Origin: Alphaproteobacteria bacterium
GTDB taxonomy: Bacteria > Pseudomonadota > Alphaproteobacteria > Micavibrionales > Micavibrionaceae
DNA length: 64,000 nucleotides
Reading direction: 5' to 3'
Assembly (NCBI GenBank): GCA_028289285.1
Contig: JANQRF010000002.1
Location: forward strand, 558,001 to 622,000
Shown here: positions 45,623 through 54,838 of the stretch, piece by piece
How the letters are laid out: the number at the start of each line of letters is the position of its first letter
Position numbering within the stretch: position 1 is the stretch's first letter
The notes under the pieces: generated by a model
Told to the model about the DNA's origin: nothing
The model's database searches: none
Seen by the model: only the letters and a program-made list of their open reading frames with translations
Translations under genes and position numbers: made by a program

Positions 45623-46495
45623 TTAGTCTTTGGAATTAATTCTGCGAAGCACTGCGACAAAAATAAGACCTGTCGCGAACATGATCAGGCTATAAGTTGC
45701 TGCGGGTACTGTGATAAGGCCTCCACCAAACAATAGAGTTGCTACGGCAATGGCCAAGGTGCCGTTTTGTAACCCGCATTCAAGTGAAATGGCGGTTTTC
45801 TGACGCCGCCCGGATGCAAAAACTCCGGCAACCGTAAAAGCGAGTACCATCATAACAACATTCAATGTCAATGTGATCAGGCCCGCCTGCGCAAAATACT
45901 CAACAATATTGGCGCGTTCCTGAAAAATCGCACCGGCAAGCACAACGACGAACAGGATAGTCGAAAAAGTACGGGCTGTCGGTTCAAACCGCAATGCAAA
46001 ACCTTCTGCAAACCGCCGGACGGTCAGTCCTGCAAGCACCGGGATAGTGACGATTGCAAATACGCTTAGAGCAGTGTTGGCGACAGATACCTCCTGCCCG
46101 GCAGAGCCGCCCATTAGATAGCTATAGCTGATAGTAACGATAAACGGGATGGTTATTACACTGAGCAGGCTGGTGATCGCGGTAAGTGAAATCGACAGAG
46201 CAACATCACCCCGCGCAAAAGATGTTAGAATATTGGACGTTACCCCGCCCGGCGCGGCGGCTATGATCATCAGTCCTAATGCAAGTTCCGCAGGCATAGA
46301 CCATATCTTTACAAGCGCAAAGGCAACTAACGGCAATAGCAGTATTTGTGAAATAAGGCCTATCATAAAATCCCGCGGCTGGCGTACCACCCGGGTGAAA
46401 TCTTTGAAGGTCAGCCCAATGCCAAGCGCAAACATGATGAAGGCAAGCGCCAACGGCAGGAAGATGTCAGTGACCAGTCCCATCAGGGGCCTCAA
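45623..46495 (-). CDS. Bile acid:sodium symporter (BASS) family protein
   Basis: A 290-residue integral membrane protein with about nine hydrophobic segments. It matches the BASS family: FIMFALGIGLTFKDFTRVVR at about 16-35, AAPGGVTSNILTSFARGD and GLQNGTLAIAVATLLFGGG, with GVTSN and NG as the sodium-site motifs. Bacterial members carry various organic anions; the substrate here is unknown. It lies downstream of and in the same direction as the giant surface-protein gene, 79 bp apart, but nothing links them functionally. Confidence 0.85.
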   Translation of the reverse strand: MRPLMGLVTDIFLPLALAFIMFALGIGLTFKDFTRVVRQPRDFMIGLISQILLLPLVAFALVKIWSMPAELALGLMIIAAAPGGVTSNILTSFARGDVALSISLTAITSLLSVITIPFIVTISYSYLMGGSAGQEVSVANTALSVFAIVTIPVLAGLTVRRFAEGFALRFEPTARTFSTILFVVVLAGAIFQERANIVEYFAQAGLITLTLNVVMMVLAFTVAGVFASGRRQKTAISLECGLQNGTLAIAVATLLFGGGLITVPAATYSLIMFATGLIFVAVLRRINSKD

Positions 46496-46574
46496 ATCTT
46501 ATAGGTTAAGATAAAAGGAAAAGTATCAGCTTTGGTCAGCTTTACAAGATATAGGACATATCCTGGGGTGGTTT

Positions 46575-49500
46575 TTAATTTAAAAGCGCCTGGCGAAGGG
46601 CTTCTTTACGCTTTTCGTGATACATCAGAACATCTTCGAACTGGTCTTCAATTGTACGTGAAGCATTTTCATCATCTTCTTGTCCGTCATCAGATGTGTC
46701 CTGACCTGTATTATCTTGAGAGGCCAGTTCTCTTAAGAAATCCATTGAGGATCTGATATTTGTGTACTTTTCCGGATCAATGATTTCTTCAGGGTTAAAA
46801 CCAGACGGTCCTTGATTTTGTTGAGCTGGCTCGGCCGGTGCAATATTGACAGGCTGAAGCGGACCGGGCGACTCCATACCGGCAGGCATCGTGCCTTCCC
46901 CGTAAAAGGCGCTATCCATTGCATCCGTATCACCTGACAGAGTTGCCTGAATAAGCCCGTCATAGCTCATAAAGCCAAGCGGATCCAGAATATCGCGTAC
47001 CTGAAAGAGGCCACGGTCATTACCGGTCAGGCCGCCATCCCCTGCAAAATCTCCCGACTCAGAAGAACCTGAAGAAGAACCATCTGAATTCTCACTTGTA
47101 TTTGCAATAGGTTCAGAAACATCCAGAACATTCACTGTAAAGTTCTTTGTAAACAGGCCGCCATTTTGATCATCGATCTGTATGGAAACGCTATGAGAAG
47201 ATGTTGCTTCGAAATCAAGGCTGCCGCTGACAACAAGCTGATTGCCAACAATGTTAAACTTATTCCCCGGATCGGCAACAATGCTGTAAACAAAAGCATC
47301 CCCTGGAAGATCTTCATCAATACCGCTTAGGTTAGCAATGAGTGTCCCGCCGCTTGAGTTTTCATCGACATTCAGATTGTCAGCCAGAATATCAGTTGGT
47401 GCCTCATTAATATCATTCACAGTAATGCTGAAATTTCTTGTGATCACCCCGCCATTTTGATCGTCTGTTTGAATGGTCACGGAATGCGATCCAGCCGCTT
47501 CGGCATTTAAGGCGCCGTTCACAAGAAGCTGGTTACCGGCGATGCTGAACTTGCTGTCAGGGTCTGCTGTAATAGAATAAATAAAGCTATCGCCCGGCAA
47601 ATCGACATCTACGGTAGATAAATTCGCAATGACAGTCCCGTTTGCGGAGTTTTCATCAATATCCGTTGCGCTTGGCAGGATGTTTGTAGGGGCATCATTT
47701 ACAGGCGTAATCGTGAAGTTATATGTCTGTGTTGTCGTTGTATCCCCGCCCCCGTTTTCAACGGTAAAGTCAAAACTATCAGATGTCGTTTCTCCGCCAT
47801 TATGCTGATAGCGCAGAAGATTAAGATCGATATCATTTTGTGTGAAGGTATCATTCAGGCCAAGTGCCTCTCCGCCATCAATGACATTGTTTGAGTTTGC
47901 GTCGATAAATAGAGTTCCGTTTGATGGAAGGCCTGTCAGCGTATAAAGCGTTGAAACTGTCTTTTGATCCTGCGCGCCGACACTGTAAAATGTATTTGGT
48001 GTATTATGGTTTGCATGCTCGGCGGCCACCCAGGCGCCATCCCAGACCCCTTCGTAAAAACGGATATTGTCATAAAGCCCATCATAATAGACATTGTTTC
48101 GGCCGGCATTAAAGCTTGTTGCCTCGGAGCCGTCTCCAATAAAGCCAAAGCGTGTATTGTTTGTCCCAAGGTCACGCCCGCCATGTGAATTTGTATCACG
48201 CGCGACTTCAACGCCGTTCACATACAGGATTTTATCCGTACCGTCATAAACGGCGGCTATATGATGCCAGTTACCGTCATTGACTGTAACGCCCGTTGAA
48301 TAAAAATCATCTATACCGCTACCGTTCGCTGCTGTTGAAAATCCAACTGTTCCGTTTTGATGAATATAAACGTTAAAGAAGTCACTACGGTCAAAGTCAA
48401 GGATAGCCCAGTTTGCACTCTGGGAGCCGCCGGTTTCAGTCGTATTAATCCAGGCACTAACAGAAATTTCAGGCAATGTATTATTACCCTGATAGCTGTA
48501 ATTTAAAGCCAGATATTCACTATTATTAAATTCAACACCGCCACCTGTGACACCGGCTACCTGGTTCGTATTATCAAAACCGTTTCCGGCAATTCCGTCA
48601 TTACCTGCCTGTGAGCTGTCAGCGGCATCGCCATCATTAAAGTCATCATCAAAATGCCAGACGCCCTGATATTCAGTGGCCCAGGTCGTGGCAGCGTTTG
48701 TTTCAGCGCCGGCAGCATTACCATAGTAGAGATAGAATGTTGTATCTGTTGTTGAAGATAGATCGGTGCGCACATAAAGCTGCATGGTTTCACCAACCGT
48801 ATCAATTGAAACAAGCTCCCGGTCCAGCTTGTTACCGTTTGCATCCGTGACAACGATATCGGTTCCGTCATTTTTGACATTCGCCCAGAAAGACGCGTCA
48901 AATCCAGCTTCAGAAATAAGAAGCGGGTAGTCGGTCAGATCTGCATTTACAAGCGTGCTGTCGACAGTGATTTCCCGGCGGAAAGGCCAGTTTGAATCGT
49001 ACCAGGCAATTTCATATTGAAGATCAGACGTTTCAATCGTGTCAGTTCCGCCTTCGGCCAGGGTTTCAGCATTGTTCGCCTGTCTGTAGACATCCATATT
49101 CAGTGTGATCGTTTGGGATGCCGTTGTCAGCGCGCCATCTGTCACATGAATGTCAAAACTGTCAGAGGCATTTTGAGCCGTATTGTCGTGCACATATGTG
49201 ACATTGCCATCAATAATATCTTGCTGGGTAAAGGTGTCGTTTATGCCTAAAGGCGTAGCGTTTAAAAAGAGTGTACCGTTTGCCGGAAGTACCGTGACCT
49301 CAAAAATCAGCCCTGTATCGACATTATCCTGGTCTGTTGCACTTAAAATAGCAGGTGTAAGAACAACTGTTTCCCCTTGTGAAAGGGATGTGTCGGTTGT
49401 GCTCAACACAGGAATATCATTTGTCGGCGTGACATTGATTGTATAATTTTCCGTGCGTTGCCCCCCATTACCGTCCGTCACACGGATGCTGACCGAATGG

Positions 49501-52500
49501 CTGGCAGATGCTTCAAAATCCAGCAGATCATTGACGCGCAGTTCGTTCCCGAAAATCGTAAATTTGTTATCCGGATCGCTTGTAATTGTATAGGTAAATG
49601 TATCTCCTGGTTGATCCGGGTCTGTCGCGCTGAGTGTACCGATGACTGTCCCGTTTGCAGAATTTTCAACAATATCTGTATTGCTGATAAGCAGATCTGT
49701 CGGGTTTTCATTAATGTCGAGCACAGTGATATTAAACAGCCTGTCAAAGGTAAAAGCGCCGTCATTCACACGAACTGTAACGCTATGTGATCCACTATTT
49801 TCATGATTCAAAGATCCGTTTACACGCAGCTCATCGCCGACAATAACAAACTTACTGTCCGGGTCGCTGACGATCGAATAGGTAAAGCTGTCACCGGGCA
49901 TATCTGCATCTGTCGTTGATAGCGTCCCGATCACGGTGCCGTTTGAAGAGTTCTCATTTATAGATGTACTGCTCAGGGCTATGGCTGTTGGCGCCTGGTC
50001 ATTGACGCCCGTTATCGCGAAGTTAAATGTCGTTGCGCTCAACGTCACAGTTCCATCACTTACTGTGAAAATAAAATTATCTGTCAGGTTTTCAGAATTA
50101 TCATGCGTATATGTGACAAGGCCATCAACAATATCCTGTTGCGTGAACGTATCATTTACATTCAAGGCCACACCGTTCCTGAAGAGCGTTCCGCTACTGA
50201 CCGCACTGGTAACGGTATAGGTCAGGTTTGGATCTGTTGTGTCCAGATCATCCGTATCCAGATCTGCATCTGTGATTGTTGTGCTGGTACCTTCATTCAA
50301 CGTTACAAGATTATTTGCTACAAGTATTGGGCTGGAGCCGACTTGCGCTACAATATCAAAGTTAAAGGTTCCGGCTACAGGCGCGTTATATCCATCAGAA
50401 ACGGTAAAGCCAAAACTATCTGCGGACGGCGCGGCTGTACCGTCATGGTCAAAGAGAATGAGACCGTTATTGATGTCATCCTGTGTAAAGGTATCATTTA
50501 CGCCAAGCGCGATCCCGCTTCGGTATAAAACGCCTTCAGATGGAAGGGATGTGACCGTATAGGTTAAGAGTGTATCGGGGACTTCAACATCCGTGGTGAA
50601 GAGATCTGCGTTTGTGATACTTATTACGCTATCTGTAACAACATCGAGCGTGCTGTTTGTAACAGTAACAGGCGTCTCATCGCGCCATTTATCATCCAGA
50701 TAATCCTGTACATCTGAAATTTCTCCGGCAGTTAGCGCATGGTTCCAGGACCAGATTTCCCCGAGCGCCCCTTCAAAGTGAGAGCCGCCACCTAAATTAC
50801 CGTTATTATCCGGTCTTTGAGAGTTACCGCTACGCCCAAGGACGGCATCCCCACTATGCCCGCCCATCACGTCTGCGCGCGTTAAGGTCGTAAACGCGCC
50901 ACCATTGACATTAGCAGAAAAGGTCCGGTCATCAATCGTTGCGCCTGTTGCATCATGCACAACGATAACCGTGTATGTTTCGTTTGGATTAACAGCCCCA
51001 AGATTGACCGATTTAAACCGGTCCGCACCAGACCAGTAACTCTCTCCCCAGGCATAGGCATAGAGATTGCCGTTCACAATCGCGATGTTATAACCGTTGC
51101 TCCCCCCGCCCTGCTCATAAATCATCTGAACGCCATTCACATCGGCGCCGGTACGAAACGCAACAGCAAAAGATTTTTCAGCATAGCTTGAGGTATTTAT
51201 TAGATTGTCATTCGGGATCGTTGTGTAATCATTACTGCCGTCATAGACAAGGCCGCCCTTTTGATAGCCGAATGCATCTTCATCATAGATCGGCTGACGG
51301 CTACCATTACCCTGAGAGGCTGTATCGGTTGTCCCTACTGCATTGCGGATTTGATTGACGCCCGATCCATCTGCGGGCTGATCAGCGGTATCTCCGTCCG
51401 CATCAATATCCTGTGCGTCATATTGGAACACGGCATTTGGAATGGCCAGAACATCCGCTTCCGTGCCGACCGGGTTAACCGTAATATTAAATGTTACGCC
51501 GGCGACACTGTCGAGGCCGTCACTCACATCAAAAGAAAACGCATCCATAATGGTTGAAGATCCGTCATGCGTATAGAGAATATACCCGTTATCAATATCG
51601 CTTTGAGTAAAGGTGTCATTTATACCAAGTGTTTGCGCCGTGTTTGTGTTGGTCAGTATGCCGTTATCGACCAGATCCGTAATCGTGTAACTCAGATTAC
51701 CATCTGAGTTATCAACATCGGAAGAAGCAAGCTCTGCATTCGTGATTGTAAGGGCGGTGCCCTCATCAAGAGTGATCCCTGCATTCGTATCAAGAGTTGG
51801 CGCGGTGTTCGTAATGGTTAAATCCCATTTTGCCGCCAGGTAGTTTTCAATGTCATGGCGTTCATCGGATGTAAGATCTCGGTCATAGACAAGGATTTCA
51901 GCTACTGTACCCGTCATTTCATCACCGCTTGTGACATCATCCCCGACTGTAATACTTGTGGCATCAGTACGCGCGTTTGTTGTGGTGCTTAACACATTCG
52001 TACCGTTCATCCAGGTATCTATATTTGTTTGATCATGAACTATACTGGCCAGATGGTAATTCCCTAGTGCATAAGTTCCGCTTGCTGCGTCAAAAGCACC
52101 GGAGGAATAATATTGAATGGTATTATTCGCAAACAGAAAAAGACCGTTGCGGCTGGTGGAATTATTACCTAACTCAAAAACCGCGTCCCTGCCCGTAGAA
52201 GATGTGCGGTTATAGACAATAAACATGGTGACATCATCACCGGTAATTGTATCCCCTGACGTAAGGCGGTCATTGCTTCCATCAAAGGTGATCACGCCAA
52301 GGCCGTTTTGTGTATCCAGACCATAAACGGGCTGTTCTGTGCCGCCCGCTGTGACGTCAAATCCGCTTGCGCTTTTATCCTGCCAGGTGGCAACGGAACC
52401 GGAAAACCCGTCATTATTGCCACCCGTCCCCGTATCAGCGCTGTCTCCGTCAGCATCCTGAATGGTAGAGGCATCGGCTGCATCAAGCCAGAGGACCTGC

Positions 52501-52598
52501 CCCGCAATAGCCGGCAAAGATGCATCCAGCATCAGACGCTTTTCAAGCGCAAGAAGCTTTCGCTTTTTCCGGTTTTGTGTAACCACACCCCTTGACAT
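46575..52598 (-). CDS. Giant modular surface protein (LamG-, cadherin- and CSPG-like repeats)
   Basis: A 2007-residue protein. The basic N-terminus has ALEKRLMLDASLPAIAG, like the LEPR-x-LL start of other giant exported proteins; there is no Sec signal. Modules: LamG-like 30-263, CSPG-like repeat 264-383, LamG-like 384-641, CSPG-like 642-755 and 756-867, cadherin-like 868-963 and 964-1058, CSPG-like 1061-1170, DUF2341 (WYDSNWPFRR) and LamG-like 1197-1548, CSPG-like 1549-1635, cadherin-like 1636-1732 and 1733-1830. An acidic Gly/Ser tail follows to 2007. Repeats carry calcium-type DxD and DENS motifs. No RTX nonapeptides and no C-terminal anchor are visible. It is the presumed cargo of the four upstream genes. 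A good SD (AAGGAGAG) precedes the ATG. Confidence 0.88.
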   Translation of the reverse strand: MSRGVVTQNRKKRKLLALEKRLMLDASLPAIAGQVLWLDAADASTIQDADGDSADTGTGGNNDGFSGSVATWQDKSASGFDVTAGGTEQPVYGLDTQNGLGVITFDGSNDRLTSGDTITGDDVTMFIVYNRTSSTGRDAVFELGNNSTSRNGLFLFANNTIQYYSSGAFDAASGTYALGNYHLASIVHDQTNIDTWMNGTNVLSTTTNARTDATSITVGDDVTSGDEMTGTVAEILVYDRDLTSDERHDIENYLAAKWDLTITNTAPTLDTNAGITLDEGTALTITNAELASSDVDNSDGNLSYTITDLVDNGILTNTNTAQTLGINDTFTQSDIDNGYILYTHDGSSTIMDAFSFDVSDGLDSVAGVTFNITVNPVGTEADVLAIPNAVFQYDAQDIDADGDTADQPADGSGVNQIRNAVGTTDTASQGNGSRQPIYDEDAFGYQKGGLVYDGSNDYTTIPNDNLINTSSYAEKSFAVAFRTGADVNGVQMIYEQGGGSNGYNIAIVNGNLYAYAWGESYWSGADRFKSVNLGAVNPNETYTVIVVHDATGATIDDRTFSANVNGGAFTTLTRADVMGGHSGDAVLGRSGNSQRPDNNGNLGGGSHFEGALGEIWSWNHALTAGEISDVQDYLDDKWRDETPVTVTNSTLDVVTDSVISITNADLFTTDVEVPDTLLTYTVTSLPSEGVLYRSGIALGVNDTFTQDDINNGLILFDHDGTAAPSADSFGFTVSDGYNAPVAGTFNFDIVAQVGSSPILVANNLVTLNEGTSTTITDADLDTDDLDTTDPNLTYTVTSAVSSGTLFRNGVALNVNDTFTQQDIVDGLVTYTHDNSENLTDNFIFTVSDGTVTLSATTFNFAITGVNDQAPTAIALSSTSINENSSNGTVIGTLSTTDADMPGDSFTYSIVSDPDSKFVIVGDELRVNGSLNHENSGSHSVTVRVNDGAFTFDRLFNITVLDINENPTDLLISNTDIVENSANGTVIGTLSATDPDQPGDTFTYTITSDPDNKFTIFGNELRVNDLLDFEASASHSVSIRVTDGNGGQRTENYTINVTPTNDIPVLSTTDTSLSQGETVVLTPAILSATDQDNVDTGLIFEVTVLPANGTLFLNATPLGINDTFTQQDIIDGNVTYVHDNTAQNASDSFDIHVTDGALTTASQTITLNMDVYRQANNAETLAEGGTDTIETSDLQYEIAWYDSNWPFRREITVDSTLVNADLTDYPLLISEAGFDASFWANVKNDGTDIVVTDANGNKLDRELVSIDTVGETMQLYVRTDLSSTTDTTFYLYYGNAAGAETNAATTWATEYQGVWHFDDDFNDGDAADSSQAGNDGIAGNGFDNTNQVAGVTGGGVEFNNSEYLALNYSYQGNNTLPEISVSAWINTTETGGSQSANWAILDFDRSDFFNVYIHQNGTVGFSTAANGSGIDDFYSTGVTVNDGNWHHIAAVYDGTDKILYVNGVEVARDTNSHGGRDLGTNNTRFGFIGDGSEATSFNAGRNNVYYDGLYDNIRFYEGVWDGAWVAAEHANHNTPNTFYSVGAQDQKTVSTLYTLTGLPSNGTLFIDANSNNVIDGGEALGLNDTFTQNDIDLNLLRYQHNGGETTSDSFDFTVENGGGDTTTTQTYNFTITPVNDAPTNILPSATDIDENSANGTVIANLSTVDVDLPGDSFIYSITADPDSKFSIAGNQLLVNGALNAEAAGSHSVTIQTDDQNGGVITRNFSITVNDINEAPTDILADNLNVDENSSGGTLIANLSGIDEDLPGDAFVYSIVADPGNKFNIVGNQLVVSGSLDFEATSSHSVSIQIDDQNGGLFTKNFTVNVLDVSEPIANTSENSDGSSSGSSESGDFAGDGGLTGNDRGLFQVRDILDPLGFMSYDGLIQATLSGDTDAMDSAFYGEGTMPAGMESPGPLQPVNIAPAEPAQQNQGPSGFNPEEIIDPEKYTNIRSSMDFLRELASQDNTGQDTSDDGQEDDENASRTIEDQFEDVLMYHEKRKEALRQALLN

Positions 52599-52694
52599 GG
52601 AAAGGCGTCTCTCCTTCCATAAAGACTAAAACAACTACTGCTATGGTATGCCAAAACGCTTAGATAAAGGTTAACAAAGTCCGAAAAACCCTTA

Positions 52695-54833
52695 CTAATT
52701 GAGATAAATTTCTTGTATCAAGAGTGTGGTAAGTGACGTAAAAAACTGGCTTGCAAAGCTCTTTTTTGTTGTTTTTATACGTATTTTCCCTGTTTGCACT
52801 AATAAATACGGTTTATTTCCAGTCATTTCCCCCTGTTCTGTATCAAAAATAGCTGAAAAAACTGCATTTCTTGGGATAATATCATGATTTTTACCTTGAT
52901 CTGTTCCAAAATCAGACGGAATTGGACCATTATAAATAGAGGCTAATTCCTGCCACTCCAGTTTTTTAACGGGGATAAAATCTCTGGAATTTAGGTTTAC
53001 GACAGTATGTTTATACAAATGGCTGTCCGGGATAAAAATGCTCTCAATCTGTCCTTTATTGAGCCGTTCACGGCTGCGCTCATTCAGAAAGCCCGTATAG
53101 CGTATATTGGAAGAATCCATAATAGAAAATAAGGCGCTGCCCTTTTCAATAAAGCGCCCTTCATGAAGGGCCGGATCAATGGCATTTATAATCCCGGAAA
53201 AAGGTGCAGTGATGATCAAATTCTTCTTTTGATCATGTAATAGCTTCAACTGCTCTTGAGCGGCCTCAATTTTTTTAGCCATTTCAGCAGCAAGGTAACG
53301 TGTATTTTCGAACCGCAAAGACTGCGCCTGACGTTTTTCCTGCTCCAGTTTTGCAATTTCAATTTCAGCAAGCCTGATTTTCTTTTCAAGCTGATCTGAT
53401 TTAAGCTCAATAAGAATATCGTCTTTTTGAACGCGTTGTCCGTTTTCATAGGAAAATCTTAAAATCTGCACAGAGTCGGATGCATAAAACGCCCGGTAAT
53501 TTTCTGGATGTTTAATTGCATCAATCTGGACGCTGCCATGCCAGGGGATAAAGCCAAGAGCAATAAAAGCACCTATGCATATAGTTGTTAAAATTGTTCG
53601 TCTTTGTTTGAAGATATCCTTGCGCCTTTGTCCCCATATTTTGAGTTCTTTGAGGATCGGTAAACCGATAAACCAAGCAAGTTCGATTAGCATGAGGATA
53701 AGACCAAGCGGCTTAAAGAAAATATGATAAACCAAAAACGCAATCCCGAGGAACAGGAAGAAGCGGTAAATAAGAACGGCAAAGCCGAACCAGATCATAA
53801 ATCGTTTGCGATCAGGTTCAAATTCTTCCGGCGGCTCATCAGGTAAACCCCATAAAAATTGCCGTAACCGCCACCGCGCCATCTCAATAGCCCGGGCGTG
53901 CAGATTTTCAATTCCCATGAGATCGCTCAGCACATAGTAGCCGTCAAAGCGCATAAAGGGATTGAGGTTTACAAATAAAGACCCAATCAAAGAGATGGTT
54001 ACAACAGCAAAGGCGATGGTTTGTCCGGGACTGCCGGTGGGCAGAAGATGCCAGAGCAATAGAAAATAGGCTGCCAGAATGAGTTCGGTTGTTATGCCTG
54101 CTAGTCCGATATGCAAACGTTTGCGTTTTGAAGTAAGTTTCCAGGCGCCCGTGGTTTCGGTGTAGAGAATGGGATACATCACTATAAAGGCAACGCCCAT
54201 ATGCGGGACGTCTACACCATAGCGGCGCGCTGTCAGTGCATGCCCGAATTCATGAGTAATCTTGATAAGTGTGAAAAGGCCGGCTGTAATAAGAAGCCCT
54301 TGCAGGGAAAACAAATTAAAGAAGGTATTTAAAAATTCTTCTGCGCGCAGCAATGTTGCAATAAGCCCGCCTGCCAAAAGCAGCATAGAAAAAATAATAA
54401 AGGGCCGTGAAAAGAAAGGCCGGGAGAGCGGCTCTAGAATATCTAAAAGCTTTTCAGGTCTTAAGAGCGGAACAGAGAAAAACAAATAATTTTTAACAAG
54501 CTTTATGATGAAAGGTATTTTTTTAGCCGGCTGATAGGCTTGTTCAGACGGGCCTTGCAAAAGCTTATTTTGCTGAAGGAATAAAATAATCTCTTTTACA
54601 TCTTCCAGGGAAATATCCAGCGAGGTGTTTGTATGAATATCCTGCACAAGGTCTTGCGCCGTTTTATGCCTATGAAGACGCGCAATACATTCAAATTCGT
54701 GCCATCCGATTTTAAAATACTTATCAGAGAGTGGATCGTGAATAAGCCAGCTTGGCGTGCCATCTTCATCTTGTTGGGCCTGATGGAGTTTTAAAAACGG
54801 GCTGAGGCGCGGCAGGTCAAAATTATCCTCCAT
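52695..54833 (-). CDS. M50 (site-2 protease-like) metalloprotease fused to HlyD-like adaptor
   Basis: A 712-residue inner-membrane protein. Residues 1-100 form a PqqD/winged-helix-like domain. The M50 domain spans about 110-420 with several transmembrane segments, zinc motif HEFGH (194-198) and NPFMRFDGYY (291-300) whose Asp297 would be the third ligand. From about 430 there is an HlyD-like region: barrel-sandwich half, coiled coil (about 478-545, EIEIAKLEQEKRQAQ) and second half. It resembles the peptide zinc-metalloprotease/YydH group. It stands where a type I system would have an ABC transporter. It may cut or thread the giant protein; this is inference. Confidence 0.85.
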   Translation of the reverse strand: MEDNFDLPRLSPFLKLHQAQQDEDGTPSWLIHDPLSDKYFKIGWHEFECIARLHRHKTAQDLVQDIHTNTSLDISLEDVKEIILFLQQNKLLQGPSEQAYQPAKKIPFIIKLVKNYLFFSVPLLRPEKLLDILEPLSRPFFSRPFIIFSMLLLAGGLIATLLRAEEFLNTFFNLFSLQGLLITAGLFTLIKITHEFGHALTARRYGVDVPHMGVAFIVMYPILYTETTGAWKLTSKRKRLHIGLAGITTELILAAYFLLLWHLLPTGSPGQTIAFAVVTISLIGSLFVNLNPFMRFDGYYVLSDLMGIENLHARAIEMARWRLRQFLWGLPDEPPEEFEPDRKRFMIWFGFAVLIYRFFLFLGIAFLVYHIFFKPLGLILMLIELAWFIGLPILKELKIWGQRRKDIFKQRRTILTTICIGAFIALGFIPWHGSVQIDAIKHPENYRAFYASDSVQILRFSYENGQRVQKDDILIELKSDQLEKKIRLAEIEIAKLEQEKRQAQSLRFENTRYLAAEMAKKIEAAQEQLKLLHDQKKNLIITAPFSGIINAIDPALHEGRFIEKGSALFSIMDSSNIRYTGFLNERSRERLNKGQIESIFIPDSHLYKHTVVNLNSRDFIPVKKLEWQELASIYNGPIPSDFGTDQGKNHDIIPRNAVFSAIFDTEQGEMTGNKPYLLVQTGKIRIKTTKKSFASQFFTSLTTLLIQEIYLN

Positions 54834-54838
54834 AACCC

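Noticed and set aside
45415..45639. Plus-strand ORF of 74 codons across the tRNA-Ser gene
   Set aside because: Most of it is the tRNA itself; the reading frame is accidental.
46575..47100. Possible RTX-type type I secretion signal at the giant protein C-terminus
   Set aside because: No GGxGxDxUx nonapeptide repeats are visible. The tail is acidic and ends in a basic helix (KRKEALRQALLN), not a typical RTX end.
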